Source: Alphaproteobacteria bacterium (GTDB lineage: Bacteria; Myxococcota_A; UBA796; GCA-2862545). From it: DNA of 64,000 bases. A model generated the notes under the pieces. It was given only the letters and a program-made list of their open reading frames with translations, was not told where the DNA came from and did not search any database. The first letter of the stretch is position 1. The number at the start of each line of letters is the position of its first letter. The translations under genes were made by a program, and so were the position numbers. Positions 7,389-16,066 of this stretch are shown piece by piece. The stretch covers positions 62,001 through 126,000 of the forward strand of contig JACKEQ010000008.1 of assembly GCA_020632885.1 (NCBI GenBank). The letters run 5' to 3'.

Positions 7389-8342
7389 ATGGCACGTGAG
7401 GTCCAGAGGATCCGGCCGGGTGGCTCGGAGGTGGTCCCCGTGATCGTCCATGCCGCCGGCTCCGGGCCGACGGTGGCGATCACGGCGAACATCCACGGCG
7501 ACGAGGCGACAGGGGTCGCGGTCGTCCAGGAGGTGGACCGTCTGCTCACCGACCGGCAGGTCCGCGGGATGGCGCTGCTGTACCCCACGCTCAACCCTGC
7601 GGGGCTCACGGCGCGCACGCGCGTGCACCCCTCCGGCCACGACCTGAACCGGCTCTTCCCGGGCGTGCGCAAGGGGAGCCCGTCCGAGCGCCACGTGCAC
7701 GGCATCTGGGAGGACCTGCTCGCCAGGAACGTCGATCTGGTCGTCGATCTCCACGCGGACAGCGGTCGTTCCGTGCCCTACGCCATCGTCGACCGCGCCC
7801 TGTCCAACGGGAAGGGCAGGGGGCTCGCCCCGCGGCTCGAGCAGCTCGCGGCAGCCACCGGGCTCATCGTGCTCCGCGAGTACCCCGAGGACCAGTACCT
7901 GCGGTACTCCCTGGATCGCAGCCTGGCCGGGGCCCTCGTGAACCGCGCCAGCGTGGCCGCCGTCACCATCGAGGCCGGCCCGCGTCGCTGGCTCGACCCG
8001 AACGCAGTGGAGCTCGCGGCCGGTGCCGTGCTTCGCGTGCTCCAGCACGTCGGCATGGTGGAGGGCGCGCCGCCGGCTCCCGTGGCGTTCGCCCCGTGCG
8101 GGCCCTGGCGCCGGGAAGCCGCGCCACGGACCCGTCGCACCGGGCTGTTCCGCGAGGTGGTCCCGCCGGGTGGGGTGTTCGCGAAGGGCGACGTGCTGGG
8201 ACGTGTGGTGGACCTCGAGGGGGAGGAGGTCGACCGGCTCGTGGCGCCCCGCGCGGGCGTGGTGATCAGCTGGGCCGAGACGGCCTGGCTCGCGGCAGGC
8301 TCGGCCGCGGGGACCATCGGTGTGGAGGACGACCGTGCGTAG
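7389..8342 (+). CDS. Succinylglutamate desuccinylase/aspartoacylase-type M14 zinc hydrolase
   Basis: A 317-residue zinc carboxypeptidase-fold hydrolase of the AstE/aspartoacylase branch, whose members remove acyl groups from amino acids. The zinc motif HGDE (ANIHGDEATG) is followed by the signature DLNRLFPG, then VDLHAD with the third zinc ligand, and VTIEAGPRRW carrying the catalytic Glu. The C-terminal 80 residues form a beta-barrel-like domain (GGVFAKGDVLGRVVDLEGEEV), as in related deacylases. The substrate is unknown. I prefer the ATG at 7389 because the in-frame GTG at 7362 directly abuts GGAG and a hairpin. The end overlaps the next gene by eight bases. Confidence 0.75.
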   Translation: MAREVQRIRPGGSEVVPVIVHAAGSGPTVAITANIHGDEATGVAVVQEVDRLLTDRQVRGMALLYPTLNPAGLTARTRVHPSGHDLNRLFPGVRKGSPSERHVHGIWEDLLARNVDLVVDLHADSGRSVPYAIVDRALSNGKGRGLAPRLEQLAAATGLIVLREYPEDQYLRYSLDRSLAGALVNRASVAAVTIEAGPRRWLDPNAVELAAGAVLRVLQHVGMVEGAPPAPVAFAPCGPWRREAAPRTRRTGLFREVVPPGGVFAKGDVLGRVVDLEGEEVDRLVAPRAGVVISWAETAWLAAGSAAGTIGVEDDRA

Positions 8343-9513
8343 CCTGACCGTCAACGGCTACTCGGCCAAGTGGCTCGGCAAGCAGTTCCCCTGGGTCTAC
8401 CCCAAGGAAGTCGTGAAGGGGGCCGTGAAGGCCGGCGAGTGGGCCACCGTGCGCGAGGGGGCCGGCCGCGTGCTCGGCACGGGCGTGCTCGACGACGGCT
8501 GGATCGCGTGCCGCGTGTTCCGCCACGGGGATGGACCCGTGGACGAGGCCTGGATCCACGGGCTCCTCGACCGGTCGGCGGCGCTCCGGGACGTGGTGGT
8601 GGGCCCCGACACCGACGCCTACCGCCTCGTGAACGCCGAGAACGACGGGCTCCCCGGCATCCGCATCGACTGGTGGGGCCACCACGCCACCATCGTGCTC
8701 GACAGCCCCTCGCTGGCCGTGCTCCTGCCGTGGATCACGGGCTGGCTCGAGGCCAACCGGAGCCCGCGCGGCGTGCACCTCGCCTACCGTCAGGACCCCC
8801 GCGACGAGCGGCGGGGCGCGCTGCATCCCGAGCCGGGCGTGCTGGCGGGCTTCGCGCCCACGGGGGACGTGAAGGTCCGGGAGCGCGGCATCACCTACGG
8901 CGTGCGCCCCCACGAGGGCCCGGACGTCGGGCTCTACACGGACATGCGCGAGGTGCGGGCCTTCCTCGAGCCCACGTGGGCCGGGACGTCCGTGCTCAAC
9001 ACCTTCGCCTACACGGGTGCCTTCAGCGTCAGTGCGGCCATGAACGGGGCCGCGGAGACCGTCAGCGTGGACCTCTCGGCGAAGTACCTCGAGCGGGCCG
9101 AGCAGAACTTCGTGTTCAACGAGCTCTCGCTCGACACCCACGACTTCCTCGTCGAGGACACCTTCAAGGCCCTCGACCGGTTCCGGCGCCAGGGGCGGAT
9201 GTTCGACCGCATCGTGCTCGATCCGCCGTCCTGGTCCCACGGGCCCGAGGGCATGTGGTCGGCGAAGAAGGACATGCCGCGCCTCGTGGCTGCGGCTGCC
9301 CGCGTGACCGAGCCCGGGGGCTGGATCCTGGCCTGCAGCAACCAGGGCGACCTGTCGCCGCGCGACTTCCGCGGGCTCGTGCTCTCGGGGCTGGAGCGCG
9401 CGGGCCGTCCGGCCCAGTCGCTGCAGGTGGCGTCGCAGGGCCCGGACTACCCGGCCCTGTCGACGTTCCCGGAGGGTCGCTACCTGAAGGTCACGCTCTG
9501 GCGGCTGCTCTGA
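8335..9513 (+). CDS. Class I SAM-dependent rRNA methyltransferase, RlmI-like
   Basis: 392 residues, built like RlmI (23S rRNA m5C1962 methyltransferase) and its relatives. An N-terminal PUA-type RNA-binding domain (KQFPWVYPKEV, about 1-75) precedes a middle RlmI-specific domain and a Rossmann methyltransferase domain. SAM motif I is VLNTFAYTGAFSVSAAMNGA. The catalytic-site motif is IVLDPPSWS; PGGWILACSN is motif VI-like. The strict specificity could differ, so I give no symbol. The GTG at 8335 has GGAGG eight bases upstream. An in-frame GTG at 8320 is possible but has no such site. Confidence 0.8.
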   Translation: MRSLTVNGYSAKWLGKQFPWVYPKEVVKGAVKAGEWATVREGAGRVLGTGVLDDGWIACRVFRHGDGPVDEAWIHGLLDRSAALRDVVVGPDTDAYRLVNAENDGLPGIRIDWWGHHATIVLDSPSLAVLLPWITGWLEANRSPRGVHLAYRQDPRDERRGALHPEPGVLAGFAPTGDVKVRERGITYGVRPHEGPDVGLYTDMREVRAFLEPTWAGTSVLNTFAYTGAFSVSAAMNGAAETVSVDLSAKYLERAEQNFVFNELSLDTHDFLVEDTFKALDRFRRQGRMFDRIVLDPPSWSHGPEGMWSAKKDMPRLVAAAARVTEPGGWILACSNQGDLSPRDFRGLVLSGLERAGRPAQSLQVASQGPDYPALSTFPEGRYLKVTLWRLL

Positions 9514-9519
9514 GCGGTC

Positions 9520-9924
9520 TCAGCCGCACACGCCCGTGAGGCTCGGGGTGCACACGCAGTCCGTGCACTCCGTGATGGTGCAGGTGCCCTGGCCGCCGCA
9601 GTCCATCGTGCAGCCGCCGCCCGCGCAGGTGAGCGTGACGTCGCCCTGGCCGCTGACGTCCACGTCGCAGTCTCCCCCCTCGCAGGTCATGGTCGTGGCG
9701 CCCTGGGCGGAGACGTCGAGGGAGCAGCCACCCTCCGGGCAGGCGAAGGTGGCGGTGCCCTGGCCGCTCGAGTCGAAGTCGCAGCCCCCGCCGTCGCACT
9801 CCCACTCGCACACGCCGGCCGAGGCGCAGGAACAGTCGGTGTCGCCGGCCTTGCAGATGTTCCCGCCGCAGCCCGCGAGCAGCGTGAGGGGGGAGAGGAA
9901 GAGCAGGGTGCGCAGGGTGGTCAT
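9520..9924 (-). CDS. Cys-rich repeat lipoprotein
   Basis: A 134-residue lipoprotein. A signal peptide ends in the lipobox LLAGC (Cys19). Residues 43-118 are four tandem repeats of exactly 19 residues, pattern C-x4-C-x-(F/L/V/M)-D-x2-(G/A)-Q-G-x-x-T-x2. The GQG/AQG step and the two cysteines recur at fixed spacing. A Cys-rich tail (CTDCVCTPSLTGVCG) follows. The regularity suggests a small disulphide-braced solenoid on the outer membrane. GGAGA lies six bases before the ATG. It converges on the methyltransferase gene with six bases between stops. I do not recognise the family. Confidence 0.75.
   Translation of the reverse strand: MTTLRTLLFLSPLTLLAGCGGNICKAGDTDCSCASAGVCEWECDGGGCDFDSSGQGTATFACPEGGCSLDVSAQGATTMTCEGGDCDVDVSGQGDVTLTCAGGGCTMDCGGQGTCTITECTDCVCTPSLTGVCG
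9571..9798 (-). repeat. Four tandem 57-bp coding repeats
   Basis: Within the Cys-rich lipoprotein, four in-frame units of 57 bases each encode a 19-residue module beginning with Cys. The protein repeats are clear; at DNA level the units have diverged, so they are not fresh duplications. Confidence 0.7.
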
Positions 9925-9981
9925 GGGGTCTCCTCGGATGACTCCGGGCACGACACCACAGGCGTGCGCGGGTGTCACCGC

Positions 9982-10674
9982 GTGAGATTTCCCACACCCA
10001 CCGTCGAGGCCGTGATGCTCGACCGCCGGAAGCGCTTCCTGGCCGACGTGGAGCTGCCGGGGGGCGAGCGGGTGGTGGCCCACCTCGCGAACACGGGGAG
10101 GATGACGGGCTGCTGGGAGCCCGGCTGTGCGGTGCGCGTGTGGCGGTCGGACGACCCGAAGCGCAAGCTCGCCTGGTCGGTGGAGCAGACCCGGGTCGGG
10201 GGCCACTGGATCCTCGTGAACACGGCCCGCGCGAACGCCATCGTCGGGGAGGCCCTGCGAGACGGGCGGATCGGGGGTCTGGACGCGCGCGAGGTGCGCC
10301 CGGAGGCCCCCTTCCCGGGAGGGGGGCGCGCGGACTTCCTGCTCGACGGGCAGACCTGGGTGGAGGTGAAGAACGTCACGCTGCTCGAGGGACGGAGGCT
10401 CCTGTTCCCGGACACCGTGTCCGAGCGGGCCACCCGGCACCTGGGTGAGCTCCGGGCCGCCGTGGAGCGGGGGGAACGGGCGGTCCTCCTGCTGCACGTG
10501 GGCCGCGAGGGCGGCGAGGAGGTGTCCGCGGCCGCCCACATCGATCCCGTCTGGGCCGAGACGCTGACGGGCGCGATGGACGCGGGCCTCGAGGTGCAGG
10601 CGTGGCGGTCGGCGCTCGACGCGGCGGGGGCGACCCTGGTCGAGCGCCTTCCGTTCACCAGCCCAGGGCGGTGA
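9982..10674 (+). CDS. sfsA: SfsA family DNA-binding/nuclease protein
   Basis: A 230-residue SfsA (sugar fermentation stimulation) homologue, a family with a nucleic-acid-binding OB-like part and a PD-(D/E)XK nuclease-like part. Diagnostic stretches are LDRRKRFLADVELPGGE, VAHLANTGRMTGC, ADFLLDG.TWVEVKNVTL (the nuclease-like E-V-K core) and FPDTVSERATRHL. The GTG at 9982 (VRFPTP) matches where SfsA proteins normally begin; GTG at 9964 would add six residues. The 3' end overlaps the convergent pdxJ by 20 bases. Confidence 0.9.
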   Translation: MRFPTPTVEAVMLDRRKRFLADVELPGGERVVAHLANTGRMTGCWEPGCAVRVWRSDDPKRKLAWSVEQTRVGGHWILVNTARANAIVGEALRDGRIGGLDAREVRPEAPFPGGGRADFLLDGQTWVEVKNVTLLEGRRLLFPDTVSERATRHLGELRAAVERGERAVLLLHVGREGGEEVSAAAHIDPVWAETLTGAMDAGLEVQAWRSALDAAGATLVERLPFTSPGR

Positions 10675-11389
10675 GGAGCTCGCGGACCGACTGGGACGTG
10701 CCCACCTCGAGGGCCCGGCAGATCTGGGCATGGCCGATGGATACCTCGAGCAGCCCGTCCTGGTCGGCGATCCCGGCGAGGTTGAAGCGATCGAGGTCGT
10801 GCCCGGCGTTCACCCCGAGGCCGACGGCCGCGGCGTTCGCGATGGTGGCGCGCATGGAACGCACCTGGGCGTTTTGTTCCGGCGTGCCCCAGGCCCAGGC
10901 GTACGGGCCCGTGTAGATCTCCACCCGGTCGGTGCCCGTGCCGGCGAAGGCGGCGACCGCCTCGGGGTCGGGGTCCACGAAGCAGCTCACGCGTACGCCC
11001 AGCGCCTGGAGGGGCTCTGCGGCGGCCCGGAGGCGGTCGCGGTCGGCGATGGGGTCGTACCCGTGGTCGCTCGTGACCTCCCCGGGCGTGACGGGCACGA
11101 GCGTGCACTGGTGCGGGCGCACCCTGGCGACCATCTCGAGCAGGAAGGGGTCGTCCTCGCACTCGATGTTGAGCTCGACGTCCGGATGGTGCTCGGCGAG
11201 ATGGGCGGCCAGCTCGGGGACATCGTCGAAGCGGACGTGGCGTTGGTCCATGCGGGGATGCACGGTGATCCCGTGGGCGCCGGCCGCGATGGCGACGTCG
11301 GCCGCCCAGCGCAGATCTGGGACGTTGTGACCGCGAGAGTTCCGGAGCAAGGCGTACTTGTTGATGTTCACGGACAGCTTGGCGGGCAA
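10655..11389 (-). CDS. pdxJ: Pyridoxine 5'-phosphate synthase
   Basis: PdxJ, 244 residues, condenses 1-deoxyxylulose 5-phosphate with 3-amino-2-oxopropyl phosphate to make pyridoxine 5'-phosphate, the last ring-forming step of the DXP-dependent vitamin B6 pathway. The TIM-barrel signature is intact: LSVNINKYALLRNSRG, GITVHPRMDQRHV, ELNIECE, CTLVPVTPGEVTSDHG, RVEIYTGPYA and VNAGHDLD. I take TTG at 11389 as the start, because AGGAGG (11398-11403) is eight bases before it. The in-frame GTG at 11398 overlaps that ribosome site. Confidence 0.92.
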   Translation of the reverse strand: MPAKLSVNINKYALLRNSRGHNVPDLRWAADVAIAAGAHGITVHPRMDQRHVRFDDVPELAAHLAEHHPDVELNIECEDDPFLLEMVARVRPHQCTLVPVTPGEVTSDHGYDPIADRDRLRAAAEPLQALGVRVSCFVDPDPEAVAAFAGTGTDRVEIYTGPYAWAWGTPEQNAQVRSMRATIANAAAVGLGVNAGHDLDRFNLAGIADQDGLLEVSIGHAQICRALEVGTSQSVRELLTALGW

Positions 11390-11463
11390 GGGGGCCACCT
11401 CCTCGGGGGAGGTCGGCTAACCCGAGGGTCGACGTGCGGCGCCCCGCGATGTAGCCTCTGCGC

Positions 11464-11479
11464 CGGACGCCAACGTCCG
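11464..11479. promoter_or_regulatory. Short palindrome in the leader of the cyclase-FHA gene
   Basis: CGGACG-CCAA-CGTCCG, a perfect 6-bp inverted repeat ending 12 bases before the TTG start. TAGCCT, a possible -10 box, lies at 11452-11457 just before it. It could be an operator or an mRNA hairpin near the ribosome site. Confidence 0.3.
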
Positions 11480-11491
11480 ACCGGAGTCCCC

Positions 11492-13030
11492 TTGGGTACC
11501 GTCACCCGCACTGTGTGCTTCACCGATCTGGCCAACTACACCCAGAAGGTGTCGCGGTCCGACCGTGAGGGTCTACGCCGCATCCTCGAGGAGCACGAGC
11601 AGCTCGTGCGCCCGATCGTGGAGAAGTACGGCGGGCGCATCGTGAAGAACCTGGGCGATTCCTTCCTGATCCTCTTCAAGTCCGCCACGGACGCGCTCCG
11701 CGCGGCGCTCGACGTCCAGCACATCGTCCATGCCGAGGGCGGCACGAGCATCCGCCTCGCGATGACCACCGGAGACGTCGAGGAGATCGAGGGCGACGCG
11801 TTCGGCGAGGCCGTGAACCTGGCCGCCCGCATCCTGGGCAAGGCGCCCGCCGAGGAGATCTGGTTCGGCCCGGGCACCCGGGTGTGCATGAACGCCGCCG
11901 AGATCCCCTGGGAGGAGGTCGGTCGGTTCTCCATGAAGGGCATCCCGGACGAGAAGGTCGTGTTCCGGGCGGTGCCCCAGCACAAGTGCTGGCTGCCGGA
12001 GGCCATCAAGCTGGCCGCCCGCAACCGGAACCTCGTGCGGCTCCGCCGTGGCGCCCGTCCGCCGCTGCTGCCGCCCGATCCGGTCATCCTGTTCGAGGGC
12101 TTCACGCCCGGATCGGCCGCGCTGGACGACGCCGTGAACAGCCTCCCCGTGCTCAACCCCGCGAGCCTCTGGCTGGCCGCCTACAACATCGCGTCCGAGG
12201 ACCGGAAGGCCTGGACCGAGAACGGCCGTGGGCTCGTGATCGGCACGCCCGAGGCGGTGGCCGCGGCCATCGAGGAAGCCCAGAACGTCCAGACGCGCAC
12301 CACGGGGTCCGACACCATCGTGCTCGAGGTGGGCACGAATGCGGACCTCGAGCTGGTGATGTGCGGGCTGGCGCTGCCGGCCGTGCCGCTCTCGGACGTC
12401 GTGGCCAGCTACTTCTACGAGCTGCTGCCCGATGGTCGCTGGGTGAACCGCGCCGACAACTCGGTGGTGCGTGCTGAGGTCAGCCCCACGGGCGTCGCCA
12501 TCCGTGCGCTCACCTCCGGCATCAGCGTCGACAACCGGCCCCTGCCGCGCGGCGAGGCCACCAACGTGCGCGACGGGTCGATCATCTACGCGCCCACGGT
12601 CACGCTTCGGTTCCAGGAGGTCGGCGCGCCCTACGCGGGGCTGGTGTTGGCGGACACCGAGATGCGCCTCGGCGTGATGGACGGGTCCACCGCCACCCTC
12701 GGGCGCGAGCCGGTGCACCCGGGCCTCGCGTACCCGGACCGTCGGGGCCAGGAGAACATCCGCTGGTGCACGGGCCCGCGTGCAGCGCGTGCGCGTGCCG
12801 GTGGCTTCACGCTCGACCGTGCGCTGGCGGGCCGTCGGCAGGCGTCCATCGCGCTGATGGGCAACAGCATCACGGTGCGCCAGATCCACGAGCGCTGCCC
12901 GACGTACGTGTTCAACGACGGCACGCGGGCGCTCACGGTGCTCTCGAAGACGGATCAGGAGGTCCAGGCCCAGGTGGGCAACCTGATCTTCGCGGGCACC
13001 ACGGTCGTGGGCGTCAGGGCGCCGGAGTAG
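11492..13030 (+). CDS. Class III nucleotide cyclase with FHA-like C-terminal domain
   Basis: 512 residues. The first 175 form a class III cyclase domain. The metal-binding aspartates are FTDLANYT and NLGDSF, Lys before the second Asp fits adenine recognition (GGRIVKNLGDS), and VNLAARIL supplies the transition-state Asn and Arg, so it should make cAMP. A middle domain of unknown type follows. The C-terminus (ATLGREPVHPG ... GNSITVRQIHERC ... YVFNDGTR) resembles an FHA phosphothreonine-binding domain. TTG start with GGAG five bases upstream. The protein is soluble, so it likely reads a phosphorylated partner rather than a membrane signal. The FHA call is moderate. Confidence 0.75.
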   Translation: MGTVTRTVCFTDLANYTQKVSRSDREGLRRILEEHEQLVRPIVEKYGGRIVKNLGDSFLILFKSATDALRAALDVQHIVHAEGGTSIRLAMTTGDVEEIEGDAFGEAVNLAARILGKAPAEEIWFGPGTRVCMNAAEIPWEEVGRFSMKGIPDEKVVFRAVPQHKCWLPEAIKLAARNRNLVRLRRGARPPLLPPDPVILFEGFTPGSAALDDAVNSLPVLNPASLWLAAYNIASEDRKAWTENGRGLVIGTPEAVAAAIEEAQNVQTRTTGSDTIVLEVGTNADLELVMCGLALPAVPLSDVVASYFYELLPDGRWVNRADNSVVRAEVSPTGVAIRALTSGISVDNRPLPRGEATNVRDGSIIYAPTVTLRFQEVGAPYAGLVLADTEMRLGVMDGSTATLGREPVHPGLAYPDRRGQENIRWCTGPRAARARAGGFTLDRALAGRRQASIALMGNSITVRQIHERCPTYVFNDGTRALTVLSKTDQEVQAQVGNLIFAGTTVVGVRAPE

Positions 13031-13046
13031 CGGCTCGGGGCAGCCC

Positions 13047-13658
13047 TCAGCGGCGCTCGGGGCCGTCGTCGCGGCAGGTGACGGTCCACGCGGTCTCGCG
13101 GAAGAGGAGCTGACAGGTGCGGTGGCCTCCGGGGGTCACGTCCACGGCGCCGTGGAAGCGCAGGGTGCCGTTGTCCGCGAGGTGGAGCTCCACGACGGGA
13201 GGCTGGAGGCCGGTGGCGAGCCAGGCCTGGGCGTCGCTGTCGAAGGCGAGGTCGTGCCCCTGGACGCTCGCGTGACCCGAGATGTCGGAGAGGCCCGTGA
13301 CCGCGAGGCTCCCGGTGGGTCGATGGGCCCTCCCCTCCGCGGGCGGCAGGGCGCTCGCGGGGGTGGGCGGCTCGCTGGACGAGGTGAGCGGGAGGCGCTC
13401 GAGCTCGTAGAGGGTGCGGGTGATCCGGTCCCAGGCGAGGCGCACGCGCTCGGCCTCGCCGACCTCGATGCGCATCTCTGCGAGCGTCGCGCCCATGAAG
13501 CTGCGGACCTCGACGAGGTGGTCGCCGGGCTCTAGGTCGCGGGTGTCGATCGTGGTGCCGGCGATGCCCGTCGGCATGTGGTCGATGGCCACGACGACGG
13601 GTCGGGTCGCGGCGACCTGGATCTCGCTGGCGGTGGCGAAGGCCGGGAGGAGGAGCAT
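13047..13658 (-). CDS. Unknown secreted protein
   Basis: 203 residues with a short signal peptide (MLLLPAFATA, cleavage before SEIQ). The first half is beta-rich (PVVVAIDHMPTG ... LEPGDHLVEVRSFMG), like PEGA-type surface domains. A Pro/Ser linker follows, and the C-terminal part (LQPPVVELHLADNGTLRFHG) contains two cysteines (CQLLFRETAWTVTC). No catalytic motif is visible. It ends 16 bases from the convergent cyclase. CATAGT lies six bases before its ATG with no ribosome site, suggesting a leaderless transcript. Confidence 0.6.
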   Translation of the reverse strand: MLLLPAFATASEIQVAATRPVVVAIDHMPTGIAGTTIDTRDLEPGDHLVEVRSFMGATLAEMRIEVGEAERVRLAWDRITRTLYELERLPLTSSSEPPTPASALPPAEGRAHRPTGSLAVTGLSDISGHASVQGHDLAFDSDAQAWLATGLQPPVVELHLADNGTLRFHGAVDVTPGGHRTCQLLFRETAWTVTCRDDGPERR

Positions 13659-13664
13659 GCGTGG

Positions 13665-13670
13665 ACTATG
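13665..13670 (-). promoter_or_regulatory. -10-like hexamer, probable leaderless transcript
   Basis: CATAGT on the minus strand, six bases upstream of the ATG at 13658. No Shine-Dalgarno sequence intervenes. Confidence 0.3.
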
Positions 13671-13726
13671 ACACCACAGGGTGGGCGCGGTGTTCCTGTG
13701 ACGCGCCCTGATGCGCTCCACCGGGC

Positions 13727-13744
13727 GGCCCGGTTAGCCGGGCC
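13727..13744. promoter_or_regulatory. Hairpin in the topB leader
   Basis: GGCCCGG-TTAG-CCGGGCC, a perfect 7-bp stem with a 4-base loop, immediately upstream of the GGAGGG ribosome site of topB. It could damp translation initiation or act as an operator. No function is proven. Confidence 0.4.
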
Positions 13745-13756
13745 CCGGAGGGAGCC

Positions 13757-16066
13757 GTGCGCGTCGTCATCGCCGAGAAGCCGTCCGTCGCGCGGGACCT
13801 CGCGCGCGTGCTCGGCGCGTCCGACCGCCGCGACGGGTACCTGGAGGGCAACGGCCTCCGGATCACGTGGTGCTTCGGGCACATGGCGGAGCTCGTGCCC
13901 CCGGAGGCCTACGACCCCGGCTGGAAGAAGTGGGCGCTCCAGACGCTGCCGATGCTGCCCGAGCAGTTCGCCGTGCAGGTCCGGGAGGGTGCCGAGGACC
14001 AGATGAAGGTCGTCACCCGGCTCGTCCGCGAGCCTGGCGTGGAGGCCGTCGTGAACGCGTGCGACGCGGGCCGCGAAGGCGAGCTGATCTTCCGGTACGT
14101 CATGCAGCTCGCGGGGGTCGACCGCCCCACCCTGCGCCTCTGGATCTCGTCGCTCACGGACGTCGCCATCCAGCAGGGCTGGCAGAACCTCCGGCCCGGA
14201 CGGGACTTCGACGCTCTCGCCGACGCCGCGCGCTGCCGGTCCGAGGCCGACTGGCTCGTGGGCCTCAACGCCACCCGCGCCCTGACGTGCGCGTGCCCGG
14301 ACCCCGGCGGGGTGCTGTCGGTAGGGCGGGTGCAGACCCCGACCCTCGCGATGGTGGTCGCCCGCGACCGGGAGATCGAGGCCTTCGTCCCCGAGGCCTT
14401 CTTCCAGGTGAAGCTCCGCTTCGGCGTGGAGCACGACGACCGTCGTCACGACTGGACGGGAACGTGGTTCCGCCCGGGCGACAGCGACGAGGAGAAAGGC
14501 CAGACCGCCCCGCCCAGCGAGCGTCTGGCCACCCGCGAGGAGGCCGCGGCCATCCTGGCCGCCGCGGAGGGCCAGACGGGCACCCTGGACCTCGCCGACC
14601 GCTCGCGCAAGCGCGAGCAGCCGCCGCTCCTCTACGACCTCACGTCCCTCCAGCAGCGCGCGAACCAGCGCTACGGGCTCTCGGCCCAGCGCACCCTCGA
14701 CATCGCCCAGGAGCTGTACGAGAAGCACAAGCTCATCACGTACCCGCGCACCGACGCCCGCTACCTCACGCCCGACCAGGTGCCCGGCCTGCCCGCGGTC
14801 GTCCAGGGCCTCCAGCCCGTCCCGCCCTACGCACCGCACTGCGCGGCCGTGCTCGCCCGCGGCATCAAGGCGAACAAGCGATACGTGGACGCCAGCGAGG
14901 TCGGCGACCACCACGCCATCCTGCCCACCGGACGCACACCGCCGGGCTCGCTGCCCGCGGACCACAAGAGGGTCTTCGATCTCGTGGCCCGCCGCTTCCT
15001 CGCCGTGCTCTCGGAAGACGCGTGGTTCGACGTGAGCACCCTCATCGTGCGGGTACCCTGTGGGAAGCCCCTGCTGGACGGGTCCACCGAGCCGCAGCTC
15101 TACCGGGCGAAGGGCCGCGTGTGCACGCAGGAGGGCTGGCGCGCCGTGGACCCCCCGCCCAGCTCGCGCGACGGCATCGACCTGCCGAACCTCCCGGCCG
15201 GGACCCCTGCGGCCGTGCTCGAGGGCCGGGTGCACGAGGGCGCCACCCGTCCGCCCCGGCGCTACACGGACGCCTCGCTGCTCCACGCCATGGAGACCGC
15301 GGGCCGGCAGCTCGACGACGCGGCCCTGAAGCGCGCCATGCGGTCCTGTGGGCTCGGTACGCCGGCCACCCGGGCCGCCATCCTCCAGACGCTGATCACG
15401 CGCTCCTACGTGGTGCGGAAGGGCAAGGAGCTCTGGAGCGAGCCGCGCGGCCGCGCGGTGGTGGACGCGGTGACCGTCGAGGCCCTGAGGAGCCCGGAGC
15501 TCACGGGTCGCTGGGAGGGCCGGCTCGCGGACATCGCGGAGGGGCGGAACACCCGCGACGGCTTCATGGCGGATGTGCGGTCGTACGCGCGGGATGTCGT
15601 GGACACCATCGTACAGCACCCACCGCCCGCCCTGGCGGATCCGACGGATCGCGGACCCTCGCTGGGCACCTGCCCGGTGTGTGGTCAGCCCGTGCGTGCC
15701 GACAGGAAGGTGTACCGGTGCGACACGGGGCGCACCTGCGCATTCGTGGTGTTCGAGACGATGGCGAAGCGTAGGATCTCCGGACGGATGGTGAAGAAGC
15801 TCCTCGCGGAGGGCCGGACGGACGTGGTCAAGGGGTTCAAGAGCAAGGCGGGAAAGGAGTTCTCGGCGGCTCTCGTGTGGAGCGCGGAGGAGAAGCGCGT
15901 GCGGTTCGCCTTCGAAGACGACCGCCCGGCTGCGCCCTCGGCGCCACGCGGTCCCTCCGTGGGCGAGATCTGCCCGTCCTGTGGGCGCGGGCGGCTGATC
16001 CAGGGACGCACGGCCGTGGGCTGCTCCCGCTGGCGCGAAGGCTGCCGCTTCGTGGTGGGCCCATGA
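13757..16066 (+). CDS. topB: DNA topoisomerase III
   Basis: A 769-residue type IA topoisomerase that passes single strands to decatenate DNA, often with a RecQ-type helicase. The TOPRIM domain starts at residue 1 (VVIAEKPSVARDLARVLG) with VNACDAGREGELI as its metal motif. The catalytic tyrosine is Tyr329 in LITYPRTDARYL. The C-terminus adds two topoisomerase zinc ribbons (CPVCGQPV and CPSCGRGRLIQGR), separated by a repeat-domain segment (SGRMVKKLLAEGRT). GTG start with GGAGGG four bases upstream. The stop overlaps the next gene's ATG (ATGA). Confidence 0.93.
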   Translation: MRVVIAEKPSVARDLARVLGASDRRDGYLEGNGLRITWCFGHMAELVPPEAYDPGWKKWALQTLPMLPEQFAVQVREGAEDQMKVVTRLVREPGVEAVVNACDAGREGELIFRYVMQLAGVDRPTLRLWISSLTDVAIQQGWQNLRPGRDFDALADAARCRSEADWLVGLNATRALTCACPDPGGVLSVGRVQTPTLAMVVARDREIEAFVPEAFFQVKLRFGVEHDDRRHDWTGTWFRPGDSDEEKGQTAPPSERLATREEAAAILAAAEGQTGTLDLADRSRKREQPPLLYDLTSLQQRANQRYGLSAQRTLDIAQELYEKHKLITYPRTDARYLTPDQVPGLPAVVQGLQPVPPYAPHCAAVLARGIKANKRYVDASEVGDHHAILPTGRTPPGSLPADHKRVFDLVARRFLAVLSEDAWFDVSTLIVRVPCGKPLLDGSTEPQLYRAKGRVCTQEGWRAVDPPPSSRDGIDLPNLPAGTPAAVLEGRVHEGATRPPRRYTDASLLHAMETAGRQLDDAALKRAMRSCGLGTPATRAAILQTLITRSYVVRKGKELWSEPRGRAVVDAVTVEALRSPELTGRWEGRLADIAEGRNTRDGFMADVRSYARDVVDTIVQHPPPALADPTDRGPSLGTCPVCGQPVRADRKVYRCDTGRTCAFVVFETMAKRRISGRMVKKLLAEGRTDVVKGFKSKAGKEFSAALVWSAEEKRVRFAFEDDRPAAPSAPRGPSVGEICPSCGRGRLIQGRTAVGCSRWREGCRFVVGP

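Noticed and set aside
13727..13744. topB leader hairpin as a terminator
   Set aside because: No U-run follows and it sits next to the ribosome site of topB, so it is kept only as a possible regulatory structure.
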